A stretch of 39,746 nucleotides of DNA, taken from positions 1-39,746 of the forward strand of contig NZ_APKE01000002.1 in assembly GCF_009835145.1 (NCBI RefSeq), in the 5' to 3' direction. The position numbers and the translations under genes are program-made. This document shows positions 16,725 to 25,144 of the stretch, piece after piece. This stretch comes from Profundibacterium mesophilum KAUST100406-0324 (GTDB taxonomy: Bacteria; Pseudomonadota; Alphaproteobacteria; Rhodobacterales; Rhodobacteraceae). The notes beneath the pieces are model-generated. The model was not told where the DNA came from, ran no database searches, and saw only the letters and a list, made by a program, of their open reading frames with translations. Each line of letters starts with the position of its first letter. The stretch's first letter is position 1.

Positions 16725-16863
16725 CCGAAGGCGCGGCGGCCGGCGGTTGGGGTCGACGGTTGCGCCCGGCGCATGGCCGCGATGCGGACCGCATTCCATT
16801 GCATGCTTGTCCCGCGGGGTGGCGCGGGCTTATGTAGGTCGCGTAGCGAGAGGAGCCCATTTC

Positions 16864-17817
16864 ATGCCGCGTGATCTGAAGATCCCGGGCGAGCGCCACC
16901 CCGAGAAGGCCCGCCGCCCCGACAACGCCCAGCCCCGCAAGCCGGACTGGATCCGGGTCAAGGCGCCTTCGTCGGACGGGTATCGCAAGACGCGCGACAT
17001 CATGCGCGAGCACAAGCTGGTCACTGTCTGCGAAGAGGCCAGCTGCCCCAACGTCGGTGAATGTTGGTCGCAGGGCCATGCCACGATGATGATCATGGGC
17101 GAGATCTGCACGCGCGGCTGCACCTTCTGCAACGTCGCCACGGGGCGCCCGGATGCGCTCGACGTCTTCGAGCCGGGCCGGGTGGCGGATGCGGTCAAGA
17201 AACTGGGCCTCAACCACGTGGTGATCACCTCGGTGGACCGGGACGATGTCGATGACGGCGGCGCCGAGCATATCGCGCAGACGATCCGCGCCACGCGCCG
17301 GCAGGCCCCCGGCACCACGATCGAGGTGCTGACCCCCGACTTCCTCAGATGCGGGCCGGAGGCGCTCGAAACGGTGATCGCCGCGCGACCCGACGTGTTC
17401 AACCACAATCTCGAGACGGTGCCGGGGCTCTATCCCGAAGTGCGTCCGGGCGCGCGCTACTTCCATTCGCTCAGGCTGCTGCAACGCGCCAAGGAGATCG
17501 ACCCGGGCATGTTCACCAAGTCGGGCATCATGGTCGGCCTCGGCGAGGACGCGCAATCGGTGCGCCAGGTGATGGATGACATGCGGGCGGCGGACGTGGA
17601 TTTCCTGACCATCGGCCAGTACCTGCAGCCGACGCCCAAGCACCACGAGGTCGCGCGTTTCGTCACGCCCGAGGAGTTCGCCTCTTACGAGAAGGCCGCC
17701 TATGGCAAGGGGTTCTCGATGGTCTCGGCCACGCCGCTGACCCGTTCCAGCTATCATGCGGGCGACGATTTCGCCCGGTTGAAAGCCGCCCGCGCGGCGC
17801 AGCTGGCATGCCGCTGA
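16864..17817 (+). CDS. lipA: Lipoyl synthase
   Basis: LipA is a radical-SAM enzyme that inserts two sulfurs into protein-bound octanoyl groups to make the lipoyl cofactor. The 317-residue protein has the auxiliary cluster cysteines Cys56, Cys61 and Cys67 ([12 protein letters not shown]). The radical-SAM cysteines are Cys82, Cys86 and Cys89 (CTRGCTFC). The conserved C-terminal RSSYHAG provides the serine ligand. The ATG at 16864 follows AGGAG by 8 bases. An upstream in-frame extension to 16747 is not needed. The gene stands alone, convergent with the cytochrome pair. No lipB is seen in the window. Confidence 0.97.
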   Translation: MPRDLKIPGERHPEKARRPDNAQPRKPDWIRVKAPSSDGYRKTRDIMREHKLVTVCEEASCPNVGECWSQGHATMMIMGEICTRGCTFCNVATGRPDALDVFEPGRVADAVKKLGLNHVVITSVDRDDVDDGGAEHIAQTIRATRRQAPGTTIEVLTPDFLRCGPEALETVIAARPDVFNHNLETVPGLYPEVRPGARYFHSLRLLQRAKEIDPGMFTKSGIMVGLGEDAQSVRQVMDDMRAADVDFLTIGQYLQPTPKHHEVARFVTPEEFASYEKAAYGKGFSMVSATPLTRSSYHAGDDFARLKAARAAQLACR

Positions 17818-17824
17818 CGCTGCG

Positions 17825-17849
17825 GGCGGTGCGCATGTCCCGCGCCGCC
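17825..17849. terminator. Hairpin between convergent lipA and cytochrome genes
   Basis: GGCGGTGCG and CGCGCCGCC can pair over 9 positions, including one G-U, with a 7-base loop. The hairpin lies exactly between the two convergent stop codons. There is no U-tract, so it is only a candidate for bidirectional termination. Confidence 0.4.
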
Positions 17850-18763
17850 TACCGGCCGGGAAGCTCCACGAGATAGCTGGCAAGCGCGTCGCGATCCTCC
17901 TGCGGGAGCTGCGAGAGCTTGTCGATCACGGCGACCATGTGCCCTCCGGCACTGTCGTAATCGGGGGTCAGGCCGGTTTCGAGATAATAGGCGATGTCGG
18001 CCTGCGACCAGTCGAGCAGGGCGGGCGTGATGCCCGGAACGCGCCCCGGCCCGTCCGGCACCGGGGCCCCGGCGAGCCATTCGGAAAAGCGCAGCCCGCC
18101 CGCGCTGTTGCGCGGCGTGTGGCATTCCGCGCAATGACCCAGCGCCTCGGCGAGGTATCGCCCCCGTTCGGCGGGTTCAGAAAGCGGACCGGGCACCGCC
18201 CAATCGGTCTGCCGGAAGGCCAGTTTCCACAGCCCGATGCCCCGGCGCAGGGTGAAGGGGAACGAAACCTCATGCGGCTGGCTGGGCACGTCCGACGCGG
18301 GAAGGGTGCGCATGTAGGCCACGAGATCGACGATATCCCCGCGCTCGGCGAGGCCGTAGGCCGCGTAGGGAAAGACCGGGTAGTAATGCGCCCCGTCGGG
18401 CGAGGTGCCCTCCATGATCGCGGTGACGAGCGCCGCATCACTCCATGCGCCGATGCCATGGGTCTCGTCCGAGGAGATGTTGGGCGCAAGGAACGTCCCG
18501 AAATCCGAGACGAAGCGCTGCCCGCCCGCGAGGACCGGGCCGGTACCGCCCGGTCCATCCGTCCCGTTCCCCCTCTGGGTGCCTTCGGGCGCCGTGTGGC
18601 ACGAGGCGCATCCCGCGGCGAGGAAGATGCGCTCTCCATGCTCGACGTCGGGCTCGAATTGCGACAGTTCGGCCGCGGTTATCCGTCCGGGTGCTGTGAG
18701 AAACCACGCGGCAAGTCCCAGCACGGCCGCGAAGGCGAGCGCCCAGCGCAGCATTGGCCCCAT
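17849..18763 (-). CDS. Membrane-anchored diheme cytochrome c
   Basis: This 304-residue protein has an N-terminal hydrophobic segment (WALAFAAVLGLAAWFL) that acts as a signal or anchor, placing the body in the periplasm. Two heme c sites are seen: CASCH at Cys52-His56 and CAECH at Cys211-His215, one per cytochrome domain. Later methionines (for example in YMRTLP and GGHMVAVIDKL) could be axial ligands. The arrangement resembles the diheme subunits of alcohol/aldehyde dehydrogenases and thiosulfate-type electron carriers. It follows a cytochrome c' gene by 42 bp, so the two are probably one operon. Starting at the Met at residue 4 is also possible. The electron donor and acceptor are unknown. 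Confidence 0.87.
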   Translation of the reverse strand: MGPMLRWALAFAAVLGLAAWFLTAPGRITAAELSQFEPDVEHGERIFLAAGCASCHTAPEGTQRGNGTDGPGGTGPVLAGGQRFVSDFGTFLAPNISSDETHGIGAWSDAALVTAIMEGTSPDGAHYYPVFPYAAYGLAERGDIVDLVAYMRTLPASDVPSQPHEVSFPFTLRRGIGLWKLAFRQTDWAVPGPLSEPAERGRYLAEALGHCAECHTPRNSAGGLRFSEWLAGAPVPDGPGRVPGITPALLDWSQADIAYYLETGLTPDYDSAGGHMVAVIDKLSQLPQEDRDALASYLVELPGR

Positions 18764-18805
18764 GTTCCGCTCTCCCTCGCGCGTGCCGTTCCGGCGCCGA
18801 CCCTC

Positions 18806-19294
18806 TTAGTCGTCGGACTTGCGATAGAGCTTGTGGCAGGCACCGCAGGCCTTTCCGACATCGCCCATCGCCGATTGCAGCCCGGCAAGATCGGTGCCCG
18901 CCTGCGCCTCGAGCGTATCGGCAGCCTGCACCAGCGCCTCGGATTTCGCATCGAAATCCTCCATGCTGGTCCAGATCTCGGGAAGCGCGTCCGATCCTTC
19001 CATCTCGCCATGCGCGGTGCCTTCGGGCCAGTAGCCCTGCTGATCGAGGCGGGCGAGGGCGGCGAGGTTCGACGCGGCGGCGCCCGCGGCCTGCGCGTCG
19101 TAGGGCATCTGCTCCTTGGCCATCCCGCCAAGCTGGCCGAGATTGTAGGCGTAGAGGGACATATGCGCCTGACGCGCCTTCATCGCGGCCATACCGGCCT
19201 TGTCGGCATGACTTTCGGCGGTGGCGATCCCGGCGAGGACCGCGAAGGGCAGGGCAAGTCCCAGCGCGAGGCGAAGTGGAATGGTATGTGTCAT
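18806..19294 (-). CDS. Cytochrome c' (class II c-type cytochrome)
   Basis: This 162-residue periplasmic protein has a clear Sec signal peptide (PLRLALGLALPFAVLAGIATA) and a four-helix-bundle composition. A single heme site, CGACH (Cys150-His154), lies near the C-terminus. That C-terminal position is diagnostic of cytochrome c'/c556 (class II). Proteins of this family bind NO or CO at a five-coordinate heme and can protect against nitrosative stress; low-spin c556 relatives instead carry electrons. MKARQAHMSLYAYNLGQLGG holds Met residues that could be a sixth ligand, which would make it c556-like. It is upstream of the diheme cytochrome in the same operon. Confidence 0.88.
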   Translation of the reverse strand: MTHTIPLRLALGLALPFAVLAGIATAESHADKAGMAAMKARQAHMSLYAYNLGQLGGMAKEQMPYDAQAAGAAASNLAALARLDQQGYWPEGTAHGEMEGSDALPEIWTSMEDFDAKSEALVQAADTLEAQAGTDLAGLQSAMGDVGKACGACHKLYRKSDD

Positions 19295-19390
19295 CTCGAA
19301 ATCAACTCCGAACAGGAAAATGTAGAGCCAGCGTGACGCAGCGCGGAAGCCGCGTCCAGCCCCCTTTGCCCGCGCCGCGTGGGTATGCGC

Positions 19391-19570
19391 CTACGGCCCG
19401 CGCCGCGAGATGCCGCGATCGAGCGTTGCCCATTCGGGCCACAGGCCCGCCGCCTCGAGCCCCGCGATCGCCAGGGCGATCGCCGCGACGGCGAGCATCA
19501 GCGCCACCCGCTTGCGCGACGGCGGCCGGCGGGCCCAGCGCACCATGCGAAGCAGCCATGCGGGGTTCAT
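19391..19570 (-). CDS. Small membrane protein downstream of hpt
   Basis: This 59-residue protein starts MNPAWLLRMVRWARRPPSRK, has one membrane segment (VALMLAVAAIALAIAGLEAA) and a short tail, LWPEWATLDRGISRRGP. The basic N-terminus suggests it is inside the cell. The ATG at 19570 lies 13 bp past the stop of hpt, so the two are likely co-transcribed. Small proteins of the same build, with a W-P-E-W motif after the helix, occur in related bacteria as far as I recall. The function is unknown. Confidence 0.65.
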   Translation of the reverse strand: MNPAWLLRMVRWARRPPSRKRVALMLAVAAIALAIAGLEAAGLWPEWATLDRGISRRGP

Positions 19571-19583
19571 CGGGGGCGCCCGG

Positions 19584-20120
19584 TCATGTGAAGCGGACCT
19601 GCCCGATATAGGGCAGGTTGCGATTGCGCTGCGCGTAGTCGATGCCGTAGCCCACGACGAAGGCATCGGGGATCTCGAAGCCGGTCCAGCTTGCCTTGAT
19701 GCCCACCTCGCGCCGGGCGGGCTTGTCGAGGAGGGCGATGGTTTCGAGCCTGCGCGGTGCCCGGGCGCGCAGAAGCGTCAGGACATGGTGCAGCGTGTAG
19801 CCCGTATCTACGATATCCTCGACCACGAGCACGTCGCGCCCGCCGATCTCGCCGCGCAGGTCCTTGAGGATCCGCACCTCGCGGCTGCTCTGGGTCGCGT
19901 TGCCATAGGAGGACGCCTCCAGGAAATCGACCTCCACCGGCAGGTCGAGCTCGCGCACGAGATCGGCGATGAAGACGAAGGAGCCGCGCAGCAGGCCGAC
20001 CACCACGAGCTTGTCCGTGCCCTCGAAACGCTGCGCGATTTCGCGGGCCAGTTCCTCGATCCGGGCCGCGATCGCCTTGGCCGAGATCATCTCGTCGATG
20101 ACGTAGGCTGGTTGCTCCAT
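19584..20120 (-). CDS. hpt: Hypoxanthine phosphoribosyltransferase
   Basis: This purine-salvage enzyme joins hypoxanthine (or guanine) to PRPP to make IMP/GMP. The protein (178 residues from [13 protein letters not shown]) has the PRPP-binding motif [13 protein letters not shown] and the flexible-loop region [27 protein letters not shown] precedes these, and the C-terminal end is [15 protein letters not shown] prefer the ATG at 20120, with AAGGGGGG upstream; an ATG at 20162 (MSNETPQDS) would leave only 30 bp to the divergent coq10-like gene. A small membrane protein gene follows in the same operon. The length suits bacterial Hpt (about 180). Confidence 0.93.
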   Translation of the reverse strand: MEQPAYVIDEMISAKAIAARIEELAREIAQRFEGTDKLVVVGLLRGSFVFIADLVRELDLPVEVDFLEASSYGNATQSSREVRILKDLRGEIGGRDVLVVEDIVDTGYTLHHVLTLLRARAPRRLETIALLDKPARREVGIKASWTGFEIPDAFVVGYGIDYAQRNRNLPYIGQVRFT

Positions 20121-20192
20121 CTCCTCCGCCCCCCTTGAATCCTGTGGCGTTTCGTTCGACATCCTATGGGTCCGTCCCGAACGCGAGCAGAT

Positions 20193-20642
20193 ATGCCTAC
20201 ACATCACGAAACCCGCAAGCTGCCCTATACCGCGCAGCAGATGTACGATCTCGTCGCCGATGTCGAAAGCTATCCGCAGTTCCTGCCGTGGACGGCGGCG
20301 GCCCGCATTCGCGAGCGCGCGCCGTTGCCCGATGGTGTGGGCGAGATCATGGAGGCGGACCTCGTGATCAGCTTCAAGGTCTTCCGCGAGCGTTTCGGCA
20401 GCCGCGTTACCCTGCATCCCGAGCGCAAGCGCATCGAGACCGAGTATATCGACGGCCCGTTCCGTCACATGCTGTCGAACTGGCAGTTCCGCGATGTCGA
20501 GGGGGGCTGCGAGGTCGAGTTCGACGTGGATTTCGAGTTCCGCAACCGCTTGCTTCAAGGCGCGGCGGGCATGTTTTTCAACGATGCGATGCAGCGTGTC
20601 GTCCGCGCCTTCGAGCGGCGCGCCGCGGTGCTCTACGGCTGA
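20193..20642 (+). CDS. Coq10/RatA-type SRPBCC (START-like) protein
   Basis: This 149-residue protein of the polyketide-cyclase/START superfamily belongs to the group with mitochondrial Coq10 and bacterial RatA/PasT. It starts [20 protein letters not shown] and continues [39 protein letters not shown] and [12 protein letters not shown] at the C-terminus are also family-like. Coq10 binds ubiquinone and supports respiration; RatA is described as a ribosome-association toxin in E. coli. In alphaproteobacteria the ubiquinone-binding role is generally assumed. The ATG at 20193 is chosen over 20166 because family members begin near this point. It is divergent from hpt and 70 bp before the MmgE/PrpD gene. 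Confidence 0.88.
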   Translation: MPTHHETRKLPYTAQQMYDLVADVESYPQFLPWTAAARIRERAPLPDGVGEIMEADLVISFKVFRERFGSRVTLHPERKRIETEYIDGPFRHMLSNWQFRDVEGGCEVEFDVDFEFRNRLLQGAAGMFFNDAMQRVVRAFERRAAVLYG

Positions 20643-20712
20643 CGGACGCAGGAGAGGTCCGGCCGCGGGCGGGCCCGTGGCGGGCAGGGGGATTTCCGGG
20701 AGGAGCATTGCG

Positions 20713-22005
20713 ATGACGACGATCGAGGAAGGCCTGCTCGCACTAGGATCGGGACCGCGTCCGCCCGCCGCCGCGCGCGAGGTCATGCGGCTGTCATTTG
20801 CCGACTGGACCGCCTGCGCGCTGGCCGGCGCCGAGGAGCCCTCGGCGCGCGCGGTTGGAAGCCTGATCCGTGCGGAGGGCGGTACCCCGGAGGCCACTTT
20901 GGTCGGCGGCGGCCGGGCGCCCGCGCGCGGGGCTGCGCTCCTGAACGGCACCGCATCCCACGCGCTCGACTACGATGATACCCATTTCGCCCATATAGGC
21001 CATCCCTCTGTCGCGGTAATCCCCGCCGCGCTTGCCCTCGCCGAGCGTTGCGGGGCGAGCCTTGATGACTGTCTGGAGGCCGCGCTGATCGGCGCCGAAG
21101 CCTCGATCCGGATGGGGCTGTGGCTGGGCCGTGCCCATTACCAGATCGGCTTTCACCAGACCTCCACCTCCGGCGCGGTCGGGGCAGCCCTCGCAGCGGC
21201 GCGGTTGCTGAGGCTGAGCCCCGGACAATCCGCCCATGCGCTCGGACTGGTCGCAACACGCGCATCGGGTCTGAAGTCCCAGTTCGGGACGGATGGCAAG
21301 CCCTTCAATGCCGGGATCGCGGCCTCGAACGGGGTCGAGGCGGCCTTGCTCGCCGGTGCCGGGATGACCTCGCGCCCCGACGGGTTCAGTTGCGTGCAGG
21401 GGTTCGGCGCAACCCATCACGGGGAGGGCGATCTTGCCGCGCTCGACGGGATCGGCACGAGCTGGGCTTTCGAGCGGGTGACGCACAAGTTCCACGCCTG
21501 CTGCCACGGGCTTCACGCGGCAATCGATGCGGTCGCCTCGCTGAGAGAGCCATGCGCGGGGCGCGATGTCGCGCGGATCGAGATCGCCACCCATCCACGC
21601 TGGATGAGCGTGTGCAACATCGCAGTGCCGCGCACCGGGCTCGAGGCGAAGTTCAGTTATGCCCAGACGGCGGCGATGGCGATCACGGGGCGCGATACGG
21701 GGGCGCTGGAGACGTTCTGCGATACCGCTCTGGACGTTCCAGCGCTCTCGGCGATGCGTGCGCGGGTCCATGTCCTGCCCGATCCGCATCTGTCCGAGAC
21801 ACAGGCGCGGGTCAGGCTCGTCCTCGAAGGGGGAGAGGCGCTGACTGCCGAGCGGGACACGGCCAGGGTGCTCGATTTGCCGGAGCGCAGGACCTTGATC
21901 GCGGGCAAGCTGCGGGCGCTCTTGCCCGACTCGCAGGCCCGCGCGTTGGAGGCAGCCGTCGAAGGGTCGGATCTTTCGGCACTGGTTTCCGTCCTGTCCG
22001 GGTGA
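20713..22005 (+). CDS. MmgE/PrpD family protein
   Basis: This 430-residue protein of the MmgE/PrpD family includes 2-methylcitrate dehydratase, cis-aconitate decarboxylase and related lyases/isomerases. It starts at ATG 20713 behind GGAGGAG. The family motif [14 protein letters not shown] is at about residues 75-88. [31 protein letters not shown] and [17 protein letters not shown] also fit. No prpB, prpC or other methylcitrate-cycle gene is nearby, so methylcitrate dehydratase cannot be assumed. Many roseobacter genomes hold several PrpD paralogues of unknown substrate. It follows the coq10-like gene in the same direction and may share its transcript. Confidence 0.88.
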   Translation: MTTIEEGLLALGSGPRPPAAAREVMRLSFADWTACALAGAEEPSARAVGSLIRAEGGTPEATLVGGGRAPARGAALLNGTASHALDYDDTHFAHIGHPSVAVIPAALALAERCGASLDDCLEAALIGAEASIRMGLWLGRAHYQIGFHQTSTSGAVGAALAAARLLRLSPGQSAHALGLVATRASGLKSQFGTDGKPFNAGIAASNGVEAALLAGAGMTSRPDGFSCVQGFGATHHGEGDLAALDGIGTSWAFERVTHKFHACCHGLHAAIDAVASLREPCAGRDVARIEIATHPRWMSVCNIAVPRTGLEAKFSYAQTAAMAITGRDTGALETFCDTALDVPALSAMRARVHVLPDPHLSETQARVRLVLEGGEALTAERDTARVLDLPERRTLIAGKLRALLPDSQARALEAAVEGSDLSALVSVLSG

Positions 22006-22061
22006 TCCGACGGCCAACTCGGCGCAAAAACCTGTCTAAATGTATTGACAACACAATGAGT

Positions 22062-22083
22062 CCATTTTGCTGGCGCAAAATGG
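22062..22083. promoter_or_regulatory. Palindrome in the leader of the Ser/Ala-rich gene
   Basis: CCATTTTGC-TGGC-GCAAAATGG is a perfect 9-bp inverted repeat with a 4-base loop, in an AT-rich stretch between the MmgE/PrpD stop and the gene at 22159. A second, smaller palindrome, GCAAAATTTGC, sits at 22134-22144 just before the ribosome site. A TTGACA lies at 22045-22050 but no good -10 box follows. It could be an operator or a weak terminator of the upstream gene. Confidence 0.4.
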
Positions 22084-22158
22084 TCCCCGGTTCGTAAGAA
22101 ATTCGACAAAAATTAGAGCGAAAAGTTCCCCGAGCAAAATTTGCAAAGGGATACTCGC

Positions 22159-22656
22159 ATGTCGATCATTACAGGGACTCTATCAGGCGTGACCAGTACT
22201 TTCGTACAGGTCAGCAAAACTGATACTGAAAAGTCACTTCAGGACGCGACCAAGTCGAGCACCGACGCGGCGCAGAGCAGCACGGATGCCGCGAGCGAGA
22301 GCGTTTCCGCCGCAAGCACGAGCGGTGGCGGCCTCGGCGCCTCCGAGACGGGGCGTGTCCGCGCCGATACCAGCGTTTCGCGCTCCGATGCCACGCGCGG
22401 CACGCTTGGCGAGATGCGCCGCCCCGACACCGATCAGGTCTCTGCCGAGCGCGCCGCTGCCCAAGCCTCGGTGGACAAGATGAAGAAAGAGCTTCTCGTC
22501 GCGCAGATCGCCAAGGCCCCCGAGCCCGGCATCGAGCTCGAGATGGTCGCGCCGGTGGAAGCCAGCAGCAAGGCGGCCTATGCCGAGGGCAAGTCGGCCC
22601 CCGCGACCCGGGCGGCCTCCGAGCCAGATGGCGAGCGGATCGACGCTCGCGCTTGA
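22159..22656 (+). CDS. Ser/Ala/Thr-rich protein of unknown function
   Basis: I do not recognise this 165-residue protein. The ATG at 22159 follows AAAGGGA at suitable spacing. Residues 1-20 (MSIITGTLSGVTSTFVQVSK) are mildly hydrophobic but not a classic signal peptide. Residues about 25-60 are Ser/Thr/Ala/Asp-rich with two SSTDAA copies, then Gly-rich (STSGGGLGASE). A charged helical stretch follows (SAERAAAQASVDKMKKELLV), and an Ala/Glu/Pro-rich tail. The first 60 residues are probably disordered. Codon use in the second half matches the neighbours, while the leader DNA is AT-rich. A strong terminator closes it, so it is likely a single-gene transcript. Its role is open. Confidence 0.65.
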   Translation: MSIITGTLSGVTSTFVQVSKTDTEKSLQDATKSSTDAAQSSTDAASESVSAASTSGGGLGASETGRVRADTSVSRSDATRGTLGEMRRPDTDQVSAERAAAQASVDKMKKELLVAQIAKAPEPGIELEMVAPVEASSKAAYAEGKSAPATRAASEPDGERIDARA

Positions 22657-22704
22657 CCGGGCCATCTCGCGGCATCGACCCGGTACCGCGAGCCTTATCC
22701 ACAC

Positions 22705-22748
22705 AACGATAACGGGCCGGGGCATCGCTGCCCCGGCCCGTTATCGTT
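22705..22748. terminator. Strong bidirectional terminator
   Basis: A 20-bp perfect stem (AACGATAACGGGCCGGGGCA and its complement) with a TCGC loop, flanked by A/T at its foot, ends in TCGTTTGTCC. It lies between the convergent ends of the Ser/Ala-rich gene and amtB. It is the longest perfect hairpin I found in the window. Confidence 0.85.
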
Positions 22749-22809
22749 TGTCCTGCCCGGCAAGGGCGGCACATGTTCAGGGTCCCCCCCCTGCGCCGCC
22801 CGCCGCGCC

Positions 22810-23991
22810 TCAGGAGGTCATGTCATAGGCCCGCTCGCCATGCACCGCGAGATCGAGGCCGCTCGTCTCGGTTTCGGCATCGACGCGCAAGGGCGTGATC
22901 ATGGCCACGAGTTTCACGAGGACGACTGTCACGACAGTCGTGAAGACCCCGACGATGGCGAGCGTTCCGAGCTGTGCGATCCAGCTCCCCGCGCCGAATG
23001 CCGCGATCATGATCGTTCCGAAGATGCCGCCAACCCCGTGCACGGCGAAGACATCGAGGGTATCGTCGATCTTGAAGCGGTTGCGTACCAGGTTCACCGC
23101 CTCCTGGCAGAGCACGCCCGCGACTGCACCCAGGATCAGCGCCTCGATCGGCCCGACGAAGCCCGAGGCTGGGGTGATCGTGGCCAGGCCCGCGATGGTG
23201 CCGGTCACGATCCCGACCAGCGACGCCTTGCCGTATTTGATGCGCTCCCACAGAGCCCAGCTGAGCGATGCGGTCGCGGCGGAGATATGGGTGACGGTGA
23301 TCGCCATGGCCGCGCCCCCGTCGGCGGCAAGCTGCGAGCCGCCGTTGAAGCCGAACCAGCCGACCCAAAGCATGGCCGCCCCGATCATCACGAAGCCGGG
23401 GTTGTGCGGCGGCTTGGAGCGATCGCGGCGCGGTCCGAGGATCACGGCGATGATCAGCGCCGCGATTCCGGCGGTTTCGTGAACCACCACGCCGCCGGCG
23501 AAATCGCGCGCCCCGACCGCGCCGAAGATACCGCCATCCGACAGCATTCCGCCGCCCCAGATCCAGTGCACCACCGGCGCGTAGACCAGAAGCATCCAGA
23601 GCCCCGAGAAAAGCAGGACGAAGCCGAAGCCGATCCGCTCGACATAGGCGCCGACGATCAGCGCGGGGGTGATGATGGCGAAGGTCATCTGAAAGGCGAA
23701 GAAGAGTATCTCGGGCAGGGTGCCCGACAGGGTTTCGGCGTCGATGCCGATCAGGAACATCTTGTCCAGTCCGCCCCAGATGCCGCTCGCGCCGCCGCCG
23801 AAGGCGATCGAGTAACCCACCGCGAGCCACAGGACGCTCATAAGGCAGGCGATGGCGTAGCATTGCATGAAAACGCTGAGCACGTTGCGCGCGCGAACGA
23901 GCCCCCCGTAGAACAGCGCCAGCCCCGGCAATGTCATGAACAGCACGAGTGCCGTCGCCACGATGATCCATGCAGTATCCGCTGCGACCAT
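22810..23991 (-). CDS. amtB: Ammonium transporter (Amt family)
   Basis: This 393-residue inner-membrane ammonia channel has about eleven hydrophobic segments. It starts MVAADTAWIIVATALVLFM without a separate signal peptide. Family motifs include LPGLALFYGGLVRARNVLS, FAGGVVVHETAGIAALI (first pore histidine), WFGFNGGSQLAADG and DVFAVHGVGGIFGT (second pore histidine). The ribosome site is AAGGAGA. Amt proteins are normally gated by the PII protein GlnK; no glnK is adjacent here, which is unusual because glnK-amtB pairs are common. Upstream is the ispDF-pgpA-cinA operon on the same strand, 125 bp away, so it probably has its own promoter, plausibly under the NtrBC system encoded nearby. Confidence 0.94.
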   Translation of the reverse strand: MVAADTAWIIVATALVLFMTLPGLALFYGGLVRARNVLSVFMQCYAIACLMSVLWLAVGYSIAFGGGASGIWGGLDKMFLIGIDAETLSGTLPEILFFAFQMTFAIITPALIVGAYVERIGFGFVLLFSGLWMLLVYAPVVHWIWGGGMLSDGGIFGAVGARDFAGGVVVHETAGIAALIIAVILGPRRDRSKPPHNPGFVMIGAAMLWVGWFGFNGGSQLAADGGAAMAITVTHISAATASLSWALWERIKYGKASLVGIVTGTIAGLATITPASGFVGPIEALILGAVAGVLCQEAVNLVRNRFKIDDTLDVFAVHGVGGIFGTIMIAAFGAGSWIAQLGTLAIVGVFTTVVTVVLVKLVAMITPLRVDAETETSGLDLAVHGERAYDMTS

Positions 23992-24096
23992 GTCGTTCTC
24001 CTTGTCAAACCGCTTGGCGGCGGTTCAACCGTCTGTGCGCCGCCCGGAAAAGAGACGAAGGGTCGTAGCGCTGCGTAAATTTCTGGCAGAGTGTGA

Positions 24097-24106
24097 TTTG
24101 CGCAAA
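24097..24106. promoter_or_regulatory. Palindrome TTTGCGCAAA upstream of amtB
   Basis: This 10-bp perfect palindrome lies 106 bp upstream of the amtB start, in an AT-richer stretch. It resembles the TTTTGC...GCAAAA half-sites at 22062-22083. NtrC control of amtB would be expected, but this does not match any NtrC site I can state with confidence, and no usable sigma-54 promoter was found for amtB. Confidence 0.3.
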
Positions 24107-24116
24107 AAATAGTCGC

Positions 24117-24659
24117 TCAGGTCTCCGGTTGCCCGGATGATGAGCGGAAACCGGACGTGACTTCGGCAATGAGATGCAATGCATGCGCGCAGGCGGCCTC
24201 GCGGACCGCGTCACGGCCAAGCGCACCGAATTCGACCGTAACGGCGCGCGCGGCGCCCCCCGCGACCGAAATGCCGAAACAGACCCGGCCCTCTGGTTTG
24301 AACTCGCTGCCTCCGGGGCCCGCGATCCCGGTGACGGAGATGCAGATACCGGCACCGGACCGGGCCGCCGCGCCTTCGGCCATGCTACGGGCAACCGGCT
24401 CGCTGACCGCACCATGCGCCCCGATCAGCGCAGCGGGCACGTCCAGCATCTCCTGCTTGGCGCGGTTGCTGTAGGTGACGAAGCCGCATTCGACGCTCGC
24501 CGAGCTGCCGGGAATCGCGGTCAGGCTGGCGGCGACCAGCCCGCCGGTGCAGCTTTCGGCCGTGGCGATCGTCGCGCCGGCGTCGCGGGCCAGGTCGAGC
24601 GCCCGCGTGGCGAGCCGCGCGATATGGGCCGAAGGGCCGGGCGGGGCCTTGCCTGTCAC
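24117..24659 (-). CDS. cinA: CinA C-terminal domain protein (nicotinamide-nucleotide amidohydrolase)
   Basis: This 180-residue single-domain CinA/PncC-type protein deamidates NMN to nicotinate mononucleotide in pyridine-nucleotide salvage. Motifs are TAESCTGGLVAASLTAIPGS near the N-terminus, then VTYSNRAKQEML, GAVSEPVARSMAEGA and ISVTGIAGPGGSE. The N-terminal molybdopterin-binding-like domain of long CinA proteins is absent, as is usual in proteobacterial PncC. The ATG at 24659 overlaps the pgpA stop by 4 bp, so it is the third gene of the ispDF-pgpA-cinA operon. Confidence 0.92.
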   Translation of the reverse strand: MTGKAPPGPSAHIARLATRALDLARDAGATIATAESCTGGLVAASLTAIPGSSASVECGFVTYSNRAKQEMLDVPAALIGAHGAVSEPVARSMAEGAAARSGAGICISVTGIAGPGGSEFKPEGRVCFGISVAGGAARAVTVEFGALGRDAVREAACAHALHLIAEVTSGFRSSSGQPET

Positions 24660-25144
24660 AGCAACCCGCTATGGGCGATGCCCGCAAGCGCCGCCACGCC
24701 CAGCGCCGCGAGCATACCGGCGAAGATATCGTCAAGCATCACGCCAAGCGCATCGCCGCGCCGATCGGCCCAGCCCACAAGAAGGGGTTTCCAGATGTCG
24801 AAGAGCCGGAAGAGAAAGAAGGCGGCAATCCAGCCGGGCCAGAGCGCGGTGATGGCGACGCCGTTCGCGGCCGCTCCGAAGGAGAGCGGGAGCAGGGCGA
24901 CCCACTGGCCGGCGACCTCGTCGATCACGATCCATCCCGGATCCTCCTCCACCGCGCCGCGCGTCTGCACCGCCGTGGCCCAGTAGCCGGCCGCGAAGAC
25001 GACGCCGATGCCGAAGGCAAGCCCCCATGGCCCGGCAAGGAGGTGCAGCGCCCAGGCCGCCGGCAGGGCCGCGAGCGAGCCCCAGGTCCCCGGAGCGGGA
25101 CGCAGCAGGCCGATATAGAAGAAGCTGGCGATGAGGCGGCTCAT
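24656..25144 (-). CDS. pgpA: Phosphatidylglycerophosphatase A
   Basis: PgpA removes the phosphate from phosphatidylglycerophosphate to give phosphatidylglycerol, at the inner membrane. The 162-residue protein has about four hydrophobic segments and the family stretches [33 protein letters not shown] and [37 protein letters not shown] near the C-terminus completes the PgpA pattern. It overlaps ispDF upstream (ATGA, 25144-25141) and cinA downstream (24659-24656), indicating tight translational coupling. Confidence 0.92.
   Translation of the reverse strand: MSRLIASFFYIGLLRPAPGTWGSLAALPAAWALHLLAGPWGLAFGIGVVFAAGYWATAVQTRGAVEEDPGWIVIDEVAGQWVALLPLSFGAAANGVAITALWPGWIAAFFLFRLFDIWKPLLVGWADRRGDALGVMLDDIFAGMLAALGVAALAGIAHSGLL

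Noticed and set aside
22695-22703. Perfect DnaA box TTATCCACA
   Set aside because: It is a single site next to a terminator, with no cluster and no AT-rich unwinding region; one match in 40 kb is compatible with chance.
24083-24103. Sigma-54-like TGGCAG...TTTGC element upstream of amtB
   Set aside because: The spacing between the GG and GC elements is 13 rather than 10 bases, and it points away from amtB.
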